Source of the DNA: Polyangiaceae bacterium
GTDB lineage: Bacteria > Myxococcota_A > Polyangia > Polyangiales > Polyangiaceae
DNA: 64,000 nt
Direction: 5' to 3'
Assembly: GCA_016719945.1 (NCBI GenBank)
Contig: JADJYE010000041.1
Span: 62,001-126,000 of the forward strand
A program made the position numbers and the translations under genes. Below, in pieces: positions 45,192-52,849 of the stretch (its first letter is position 1; every line of letters begins with the position of its first letter). Under the pieces are notes generated by a model. That model was not told where the DNA came from, ran no database searches, and worked only from the letters and a program-made list of their open reading frames with translations.

Positions 45192-47228
45192 ATGCGCACC
45201 CTCCATCAGGTCACGATCGCCGCTTTGCTCGCCGCGCTCGGCTCCTCTTGCACGAAGGACTGCCCGCCGCTGCCGCCGCCCGCCTACCAGACTCCCGGGA
45301 CCGCGACAGCCCCCGCTGCGACCGCGTCCGCCACGGTCGCGCCCGGCGCTCCCGGGTACAAGGGGCTGGGCGTCGAGAGCCTCGCCCCCGAGGTGCTCGC
45401 GCGCCACGTGGCGCCGCCGCTCGACCGCGATGTCAGCGCGAAGATCCAGGCGATGCTCGACGTGCGCGCGCCCGCCGCGGGCATCGCTTCACCCGACGGA
45501 AAGCGCCTCTACTTCACCTGGGCGATCACGGGCACCGCGCAGATCTTCCGCGTCGACTCCCCGATGGGCTTCCCCACGCAGCTCACGGGCGGTGAGCACC
45601 CGACCCAGATCGTCGACGTCACGCCGGACGGAAAGTGGCTGGTCGTGTCGAGAGACCGCAACGGGGAGGAGAACCCGGGGCTCTACCTGCTGTCGCCCGA
45701 GGGCGGCGCGCTCAAGGTCATCCAGCACAAGCCGAAGGTCCAGACCCAGCTCAACTACCTCGCGAGCGACGGGGCGTCTCTGTACTACCGCGCCAATGAC
45801 GTCACGCCCGACTCGTACGCCATCTACAAGTATGACCTCGCGAGCGGCAAGGCCGAGAGCGTCTTCTCCGAGCCCGGCATCTGGTCGCTCGCCGACGTGA
45901 AGGGCGACACGCTCCTGCTCCGAAAGGACGTGGGCTCGAACATGGGGCAGTACTTCGAATACGCCCTCGCCACGAAGAAGCTCGAGCCTGTCATCGGCAA
46001 GGACGAAAAGGAGGACTACGTCGCTCGCTATGGCGCGGGCGGCGAGCTGCTCGTCCTCACGCCGAAGCTCGGGGAATACCGTCGCCTCTACTCGCTCAAG
46101 GCAGGCAAGCTCGAGCCCATCACCCCGGACCTCAAGTTCGACGTCTCGAGCTTCTCCGTCGACCGCACGAAGAAGCGCATCCTCTACACGGTGAACGAGG
46201 GCGGCTACATGAAGCTGTTCGGGCTCGACGCGCTGACCAAGAAGCCGCTCAAGCTGCCCGCGCTGCCAGCGGGGGACCATCAGATGTTCGGCGCGACGAC
46301 GCTCAACGGTCGCTACACCTCGTTCCAGGTCGACCCCGGGACCGCCCCAGCGCAGAGCTTCGTCTTCGACTGGACGAGCTCGAAGCTCGAGAAATGGCAC
46401 AAGCCTTCCACCCCCGAGCTCGACACGAACGCGTTCGCCAAGGTCGCGCTCGAGAGCTACCCGGCGCGTGACGGCACCCCCATCCCCATGTTCGTGCGCC
46501 GCCCAGCGGGCTGCGTGGCGCGTACGGCGGCCGAGGGGCCTTGCCCAGTGATCGTCTCTTTCCATGGCGGGCCCGAGGCGCAGACCACCGCGGGCTTCTC
46601 GACCCGCGCGCAGATGTTCGTCGACGCCGGCTTCGTCTACGCCGAGCCGAACGTGCGCGGCAGCGACGGCTACGGAAAGTCGTGGCTCCACGCGGACGAC
46701 GGTCCGAAGCGCATGAACATCATCACGGACATCGAGGACGCCGCGAGGTTCGTGCGCGCGAAATGGGCCGTCGGCGGCAAATCTCCCAAGGTCGGTGTGT
46801 ATGGGGGCAGCTACGGCGGCTACTCCACGCTGATCGCCATGTCGATGTTCTCCGGCGCCTACGACGTCGGCGTCTCGGTCGTCGGGATCTCGAGCCTGCT
46901 CACGTTCCTCGAGAACACCGCGCCGTACCGCCGCATCCTGCGGACCTCCGAGTACGGCGACCCGGAGAAAGATCGCGCGGCCCTCGAGACGCTCAGCCCG
47001 ATCACCTATGTCGACAAGGTGAAGGCGCCGCTCATGCTCATCCAGGGGGCGACCGACCCGCGCGTCCCCGCCGGAGAGGCCCTACAGTTCTACGAGGCGC
47101 TCAAGAAGAAGGGCGTCCCCACCGAGCTCATCATCTTCCCGGACGAGGGCCACGGTTTCCAGAAGCGCCCCAATCAGGTGCTCGCGATGGGCCACACGGT
47201 GCGCTTCTTCAAGGAGCACCTCAAGTAG
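45192..47228 (+). CDS. S9-family prolyl-oligopeptidase-like peptidase (lipoprotein)
   Basis: A 678-aa serine peptidase. The N-terminus is a lipoprotein signal (VTIAALLAALGSSC), then an Ala/Thr spacer. A seven-bladed beta-propeller of WD/PD40-like units follows (SPDGKRLYFTWAITGTAQIFRVD, DVTPDGKWLVVSRDRNGEENPGLYLL). The C-terminal alpha/beta-hydrolase domain starts near residue 420. The catalytic triad reads S540 (GGSYGG), D622 (GATDPRVP) and H654 (DEGHGF). It is likely an acylaminoacyl- or dipeptidyl-type peptidase at the cell envelope. It diverges from the kinase gene over 54 bp, which could share control elements. Confidence 0.92.
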   Translation: MRTLHQVTIAALLAALGSSCTKDCPPLPPPAYQTPGTATAPAATASATVAPGAPGYKGLGVESLAPEVLARHVAPPLDRDVSAKIQAMLDVRAPAAGIASPDGKRLYFTWAITGTAQIFRVDSPMGFPTQLTGGEHPTQIVDVTPDGKWLVVSRDRNGEENPGLYLLSPEGGALKVIQHKPKVQTQLNYLASDGASLYYRANDVTPDSYAIYKYDLASGKAESVFSEPGIWSLADVKGDTLLLRKDVGSNMGQYFEYALATKKLEPVIGKDEKEDYVARYGAGGELLVLTPKLGEYRRLYSLKAGKLEPITPDLKFDVSSFSVDRTKKRILYTVNEGGYMKLFGLDALTKKPLKLPALPAGDHQMFGATTLNGRYTSFQVDPGTAPAQSFVFDWTSSKLEKWHKPSTPELDTNAFAKVALESYPARDGTPIPMFVRRPAGCVARTAAEGPCPVIVSFHGGPEAQTTAGFSTRAQMFVDAGFVYAEPNVRGSDGYGKSWLHADDGPKRMNIITDIEDAARFVRAKWAVGGKSPKVGVYGGSYGGYSTLIAMSMFSGAYDVGVSVVGISSLLTFLENTAPYRRILRTSEYGDPEKDRAALETLSPITYVDKVKAPLMLIQGATDPRVPAGEALQFYEALKKKGVPTELIIFPDEGHGFQKRPNQVLAMGHTVRFFKEHLK

Positions 47229-47256
47229 CCCACAGGCTCACGCGCGCTCGCCGCCC

Positions 47257-47865
47257 TCAGTAGCCGCCGAAGAGATCTTGCACCTTGGCGCTGAGGGCGG
47301 TCGCGATCTTGTACAGCGACGAGATCGAAGCGCTCGACTCGGCGCGCTCGATCTGGCTGAGCAGCGAGACGCTCAGCCCCGTCCGGTGCGACATCTGCTT
47401 CAGCGTCAGGTCCTTGTCCTTGCGCAGGCGGCGGATGGTGTCGCCGATCACCTTGTGCAGCTGCTCCTCCGCCGACCGGACGATGCCCTTGCGCTTCGCG
47501 ATGCGGTCGATCACCTCGCGGAGCTCCTCCGCGTTGAACGGCTTCTTGAGGTAATCGTCCGCTTGCAGCTTCATCGCCGCGACCGCGGAGTCGAGGCTCG
47601 GGAAGCCGGTGAACATGATGACGGAGATGTCGTCGTCGATCCGGCGGACGCGCTTCAAGACCTCGATGCCGTCCATCTTCGGCATCATCCGGTCGAGGAT
47701 CAGGATCTGGTAGTGGCCGTTCTTGACCTCATCCTCGACCAGCGCCGGGTCGCTCAGCGTCTTGACCTCGTGGCCATCCTTCGTGAGTAACGTCTCGACG
47801 TACTCGCAGATGGCCTTGTCGTCGTCGCAGACGAGGATTCGAATGGCGGGCGTGGTGATCGCCAC
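47257..47865 (-). CDS. Response regulator with C-terminal XRE-type HTH
   Basis: A 202-aa two-domain protein. The receiver (residues 8-125) has the acidic pocket CDDD at 13-16, the phospho-acceptor D58 (LILDRMMPKMDG), the Thr of MFTGF and the Lys of YLKKPF, so it should be phosphorylated. After a short linker, residues about 140-200 are a Cro/C1-type helix-turn-helix (IRRLRKDKDLTLKQMSHRTGLSVSLLSQIERAESSASISSLYKIATAL). This combination is unusual, since most receivers carry OmpR, NarL or Fis-type DNA-binding domains. GTG 47865 has AGGAG six bases upstream. No histidine kinase gene is adjacent, so the cognate kinase is unknown (orphan). Confidence 0.9.
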   Translation of the reverse strand: MAITTPAIRILVCDDDKAICEYVETLLTKDGHEVKTLSDPALVEDEVKNGHYQILILDRMMPKMDGIEVLKRVRRIDDDISVIMFTGFPSLDSAVAAMKLQADDYLKKPFNAEELREVIDRIAKRKGIVRSAEEQLHKVIGDTIRRLRKDKDLTLKQMSHRTGLSVSLLSQIERAESSASISSLYKIATALSAKVQDLFGGY

Positions 47866-47940
47866 GGGCGGCTCCTGGAAAGAGTTCTGATTCCAGTGGC
47901 ACTATAATCGATCCCTGGCGCCGCCCTCAACCCTGCCGCG

Positions 47941-50900
47941 TCAGGGCTTGACCGAGACCGGCCGCGCCCGCGCGATCGCGAGATCACCCTCCTCGCTCCG
48001 GAGCTTTCCGGTCGCCTCACGCGCGGTGAACTCGCCTGCGAGGGTGAAGCGGAGCGGGATCGTGAGGGTGTGCTCGCTGACGACGTCGGCCCGCACGTAC
48101 AGCGCCCCTTGGAGCTGGCGCACCCCGGCGACCGTGTCCGCGAGCGTGACGCCCGGAGGGAGCGGGATGCGCACGTCGACGGTCTCGGCGCGGCGCACCG
48201 CGGCGAGCGACATCTTCAACCTCAGGTTCCCCACGCGCCCTTGCTTCAGGTCCGTGGCGCACAGCCCCTGCTTCTGCAGCTCCGCGCTGCACTCGGGGGC
48301 GCGCGGCCACTCGAGGTCGAGGTTGAGCGGGCTGTCGCCCGTCTGCGGCGCGACCGAATACGGGCGCAGGAAGGTGCGCTCGAGGCGCGCCGACACGCCC
48401 GATTCGCCGGCAGGCAGGACGACCACCTTCGTCGCCTTGAGCGGGATGGTGAGCCGCTTCTGCTCGTTCGACCCGATCGAGACCTCCTGCTCTCCCGCGT
48501 CGCCGAAGTCGACCCGCACCTTCATCGGGCTCGCGTCGCCTCGGAGATGGCTCGCCTCGCGGATGATCGCTTGCACGGCTCCACGCGTCGCGGCCGCGCT
48601 GCCGAAGGAGCCCTTCGCGTCGCGCTGCACCAGCAGCCATTTGACCAACAGCATCCGCCGCGCGCGATCCTTGGTCGGATCCGACGCCGCCAGCAGCGCC
48701 GCGTAGGCCAGCGCGCGATCGGCACGCTTGGCGCCCGCGTCGACCGAGATGTTGCCCTCGTCGTCGAGAGCCACGCGCTTCTCGAGCTTCTCTCTCAGCG
48801 TGGCCAGCTCGCCGGAGCGATGCGGCCGGCGCGCCACGGCCAGCACGCCGCGCGCGAGCTCTCCGACGCTGCTGCCGTCGACGAGCGCGTTGGTGGCGCT
48901 CGCGGCGAAGGTCGTCCAGCAGTCGCGCACGGCTCCTCCGGTGGGCGGGGGCTCCGCGTCGAGGGCGGACGCGAGGGCGCTGTTGGACATGACGCTCGGC
49001 TCGCTCGGGCAGTCGGGCAGCTTGGCGATCGAGTCGGCGCTCTCGACGAACCCCGTGAGAGCCGTGCGGCCGAGCCATGAGAACGCCATCGCGTGCTGCG
49101 GAGCGACGAGCGAGGAGAGCTTGCCAGACGCGGCGCGGCCGACCTCCTTCGCCCGCACGGCGAGCTTCGAGCCGTCCCCCTCCAGCGAGACGAAGTGGCC
49201 CCGCAGATCCGCGGCGGTCGCCGCGATGTTGGCGAGCTCCTCGAGGCTGCCCGTCTGCTCTGGCGCCAGCGACTCGAGGGCGGCCTCGAGCACGGCCTTG
49301 TCGCCCCGGTCGAGGACGAGCTCGCCCGCGCCAATGGGGATGAACGGCTTGCGATCGAGCGCGGGGCCGAGGTCTTGCTCCTTCGTCACCCACGCGGCCC
49401 TCGCGATCCGCAGCAGCTCGCCCCTCGGGCGCACCTCGAGGGAGTGGGTGAGCGTGTCCTCCGGGAGGCCGGGCGCGCGGGTCCTCACCTCGAGCGCGCC
49501 GCCCCCCCAGCCCTTCGCGCGGACCGGAACGCGCACCAGCGCGGCCCCCCGCTTGCCCACCTGCACCGTCTTCTTCGCGTGCGCCGGGTCGAGCACCAGC
49601 GTGCCCGTCGCCGACATCTCCAGCGCCACTGCGGCGTCCGCGTCCGAGCGGTTGCGGACCTGAACCACGATCTCTCCGCTGTCCTCGTCGGTCCAGCTGG
49701 CCCCCGCGAGCACCTTGGCGGACAGCGGGATCGTGACGGGGACATCGATCGCGTTCATCGCGGGGCGCCCGCCGTCGGGGAGGCCCACGACCGCGACGCG
49801 CCAGGTCGTCTCCAGATCTCCGAGTGGGATCTCGAAGCTGACGCGGCCCGCAGCGTCGGTGCGGATCGGCGCGACGACATGCGCGACGCCCTTGGGCACG
49901 CTCGAGGTGCCTCTGCCGCCGATGCCGCCCATCCCCATGCCGTGCCCCGAGCCGCCGCCGCCCATCCCCGTTCCGCCGAGCGCGAGGCCGCCGGCCCCGA
50001 AGGAGTCGCCGAGCGCGGTGCCGGTGTGCTCCTCGAACGTCCGTCGCCACGCCTCCACCGTGACGTCGGCGACCAGCATCTCGTAGCGCGCGTCCAGGAT
50101 GTTCTGTTCCCCCATCGCGAGCGCGTAGGGCGTGCCCGCCTTGAGGACCCGCTCGAACGGGCTCTTGACGTCGTCGCCCGAGCCCATCTTGCCGTCTGGG
50201 CCGGGGGAGCGAAGCTCCCACCCGCGCTTGAACGAGATGAAGGGCACGTATTCGCCGTCGGACTTGTGGAACGAGATCTGGCCGCCCCACGGGTCGAGCA
50301 GCGCCGGCTCGCCCACGGTGCCTTCGCGCACGAGCTTGCGCAAAAAGACGTTGGGGTCTGCGAACAGCGGCTCGTCCGGGTCGAACCCAGCGCGTGAGAG
50401 GCGCACCTGGTCGAGCACCGTGAACAGCTTGAGCCGCGTGACCCGCTTCGCGACGTTGTCGAACGTGATCTGTCCGTCGACCGCCATCAGGTCGCCGAGG
50501 CTCACGGGCTCCCCGCCGGGCGTGGTCGGTTGCTCCGTCATCGCGTCGGTGACGAGCGTCATCAGCTCCGGGTTGAAGACGTATTTGCCGTTCTCCTTGC
50601 GGCGCACGTCGGGGAGCGTCTCCTTCGCCTGCGCGGCCTCGAAGACCGCGCCTTCGAGCGACTTGACGACCGCGGCGAACGTGTCGTTCATGTCCTGCTT
50701 CGCGTTGGCCGCCGGGTCGCTGATGGGCCCGAGAGGGGCGGCGGGGCGGAGGTGGCCGCGGCGCAGCGGGTCCATCTCGGGCCCCCCGAGCAGCGCGAGC
50801 TCGCAGCGCTCCTCCGACGCGCCGACGTCCTCGCACAGCTCGCTGCGCGTATCGATGGAGCTCAGCGGCCCGAAGCTGCCGCCGCCGAGCTTGTCGATCA

Positions 50901-52803
50901 CCACGGCGGCGATCGAGCCCACCATGGGCTTGCCGTTCTCGTCGGCCAGCTCCGCCGTGACGGTCACCTTCCCGCCGGGGGCCGCTCGGCCACCGCTGAC
51001 GCTCGCCGTCACCTTCGGCAGCCGCGAGGGCAGGACCAGCACCGCGGCGCTGGCGATCTCGGTCTTGCCATTGGTGCGCGGGAGCGCTGCGTGCAGCGTG
51101 AGCGTCCCGCTGGCGCCGGCCGGCACGCCGATCGTTTGGGCCTTGCCTGCGTCCGCCGTCCACAGCGCGGCCGACTGTGCCCCGGACGCTTGGGTCAGAA
51201 AGACGCTCGCGGGGCGCTTGTCGCCCCCGAGGATGGCGAACGAGAGGGCCTCGCCTTCGCGCACGACCAGCTTCGACGGACGGACCAGCGCCGTCGCGTC
51301 GCGCCGGACGGGTACACACAGCGGCATGCCACCGGGGTCGGTCAGCGCGCCGCCGAACGTCAGCTTGGCGCCGACGGACGCCTCCTTCGCGCGCAACGTG
51401 ACCTGCGCGGCGACCTGCCCCGGGCACGGCCCCGTGCTCCTCGCGGCGCCGATCCCCTTCGGCGCCTTCCACGGGATCTCGGCCTCACCCTGATCGTTCG
51501 TCGTGAAGGTCGCGTCGAGGCCGTCGCCCTTCGCCGTGAAGGTGCCGACGATGGGTTTGTCGTCGTCGCCCCACAGCCCGAGCACCAGCTTCTGCTCGAG
51601 CCCCGGGACGATCTCGCCGGCCTCGGGCGTCAGGAAGGCGTAGCCCCGTCGCTGGCCCACCTCGATCGTCGACTTCGTGGTGCGCGGCAGGCCCTCGATC
51701 AGCGTCCGTGCCTCGAGGTGCACCTCGGTCCCACGCAGGGGAATCGTCGAAGGCGCGGCCACGTCTGCCACGACCTCGCCGGCGCCGTCGGTCACGAGCC
51801 GCGCCGCGACCTTCCTGAACGGCTCCTCGTCCTTCGGCGCGGCGGTCCCCGTGGGGCCTGTCCACACCCAGATCTCGTGACCCGCGACGCCTTCTCCCGA
51901 GGCGTCGCGGACGCGGATCCGGTAGCGCGCCTTGCCCCCAGCCACGACCCGGCCTTCGTCGAACGTCGACCATAGCGTCGGCTTTCCCGGCGTCTCCTCG
52001 CGCGCGGCGAGGTTCACCGTCCGCGCAAGATCGTCGAGCCCCTCGGGGCGTCCAACGGGCCGCGCCGTCAGCACCCACTCGGCGCCGGGCTCGTCGTCGC
52101 GAGGGATGGGGACGCGCATCATCGTCGCGCCCGCGCCATCGGTCGTGGCGGTCTTCTTGAACCGCACCATCCCACCCTGGGTCAGCACGTATTCGATCGG
52201 GGCCCCCGTGACCGGCTTGCTGCGATCGGGGGAGGCCCACAGCGACCAGGCGACGACCTCGCTGCCGGGGACGACCCGCGGATCGGAGACGAACAGATCG
52301 AGCCGCTCCGAGGGGGTTCGCTGGATCACGACCTCGCGGACGCGCTCGCGGTCTGCTGTCTTGACCGAGACGAGCAGCGTGATCGCCTTGGTGCGGCCCT
52401 TCGGGACAGGCAAGAGCAGGGTCGCGCGGCCGTCGGCATCTGCGGTCGCCTGCACCGTGAGCGGCGCGAGGGGCGGGGCTGTGTACTTCTTGGTTGGGTC
52501 GAGCAGCGACTCGGGATCCCAGGTCACCTCGATGGCCGCGCCGGCGACCGGCGCGACCGTGGTCGCGGTGGGGAAGCCGAGCGCTTGCACGGAGATCGGC
52601 AGCACGTCGCCGCCGGCCGCGGACGTCGGCACGTGCACGAAGAGGTCGAGGCCGCGCTCGGTAGCGGACGGGGCCGCCGCCGCGTGAGGCGGAAGGAAGG
52701 CTGCCCCGACGGCGAGGCAAGCAGCGACCGCGAGCGACCACGCGGGCCTCGCCGCGGCCTCGAACCTTCGAGGGCGCGAGGCGCCCGAGAGCTCATTGGA
52801 CAT
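47941..52803 (-). CDS. Alpha-2-macroglobulin-like protein without thioester
   Basis: A 1620-aa exported protein. The signal peptide (WSLAVAACLAVGAAFLPPHAAAA) has no lipobox cysteine at its end. MG-type beta domains follow through the first 1000 residues (VQATADADGRATLLLPVPKGRTKAITLLVSV; RYRIRVRDASGEGVAGHEIWVW). A Gly/Met-rich loop comes near residues 945-970. The A2M core is TTWRVAVVGLPDGGRPAMNAIDVPVTIPLSAKVLAGASWTDEDSGEIVVQVRNRSDADAAV, followed by a helical region and a receptor-binding-like end. The C-x-E-Q thioester signature expected after LVLDRGDKAVLEA is not present, so a covalent-trap mechanism is unlikely. It lies 46 bp downstream of a 962-aa lipoprotein gene, probably in one operon. 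Confidence 0.85.
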   Translation of the reverse strand: MSNELSGASRPRRFEAAARPAWSLAVAACLAVGAAFLPPHAAAAPSATERGLDLFVHVPTSAAGGDVLPISVQALGFPTATTVAPVAGAAIEVTWDPESLLDPTKKYTAPPLAPLTVQATADADGRATLLLPVPKGRTKAITLLVSVKTADRERVREVVIQRTPSERLDLFVSDPRVVPGSEVVAWSLWASPDRSKPVTGAPIEYVLTQGGMVRFKKTATTDGAGATMMRVPIPRDDEPGAEWVLTARPVGRPEGLDDLARTVNLAAREETPGKPTLWSTFDEGRVVAGGKARYRIRVRDASGEGVAGHEIWVWTGPTGTAAPKDEEPFRKVAARLVTDGAGEVVADVAAPSTIPLRGTEVHLEARTLIEGLPRTTKSTIEVGQRRGYAFLTPEAGEIVPGLEQKLVLGLWGDDDKPIVGTFTAKGDGLDATFTTNDQGEAEIPWKAPKGIGAARSTGPCPGQVAAQVTLRAKEASVGAKLTFGGALTDPGGMPLCVPVRRDATALVRPSKLVVREGEALSFAILGGDKRPASVFLTQASGAQSAALWTADAGKAQTIGVPAGASGTLTLHAALPRTNGKTEIASAAVLVLPSRLPKVTASVSGGRAAPGGKVTVTAELADENGKPMVGSIAAVVIDKLGGGSFGPLSSIDTRSELCEDVGASEERCELALLGGPEMDPLRRGHLRPAAPLGPISDPAANAKQDMNDTFAAVVKSLEGAVFEAAQAKETLPDVRRKENGKYVFNPELMTLVTDAMTEQPTTPGGEPVSLGDLMAVDGQITFDNVAKRVTRLKLFTVLDQVRLSRAGFDPDEPLFADPNVFLRKLVREGTVGEPALLDPWGGQISFHKSDGEYVPFISFKRGWELRSPGPDGKMGSGDDVKSPFERVLKAGTPYALAMGEQNILDARYEMLVADVTVEAWRRTFEEHTGTALGDSFGAGGLALGGTGMGGGGSGHGMGMGGIGGRGTSSVPKGVAHVVAPIRTDAAGRVSFEIPLGDLETTWRVAVVGLPDGGRPAMNAIDVPVTIPLSAKVLAGASWTDEDSGEIVVQVRNRSDADAAVALEMSATGTLVLDPAHAKKTVQVGKRGAALVRVPVRAKGWGGGALEVRTRAPGLPEDTLTHSLEVRPRGELLRIARAAWVTKEQDLGPALDRKPFIPIGAGELVLDRGDKAVLEAALESLAPEQTGSLEELANIAATAADLRGHFVSLEGDGSKLAVRAKEVGRAASGKLSSLVAPQHAMAFSWLGRTALTGFVESADSIAKLPDCPSEPSVMSNSALASALDAEPPPTGGAVRDCWTTFAASATNALVDGSSVGELARGVLAVARRPHRSGELATLREKLEKRVALDDEGNISVDAGAKRADRALAYAALLAASDPTKDRARRMLLVKWLLVQRDAKGSFGSAAATRGAVQAIIREASHLRGDASPMKVRVDFGDAGEQEVSIGSNEQKRLTIPLKATKVVVLPAGESGVSARLERTFLRPYSVAPQTGDSPLNLDLEWPRAPECSAELQKQGLCATDLKQGRVGNLRLKMSLAAVRRAETVDVRIPLPPGVTLADTVAGVRQLQGALYVRADVVSEHTLTIPLRFTLAGEFTAREATGKLRSEEGDLAIARARPVSVKP

Positions 52804-52849
52804 CGATCCTCCGACACCACGGGCGCGTGGTTGGTTCCAGGCTCCCCGG

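Noticed and set aside
48017..51472. 1151-residue open frame in another phase of the A2M-like gene
   Set aside because: Arg/Gly/Ala low-complexity and overlaps the clearly conserved A2M frame on the same strand.
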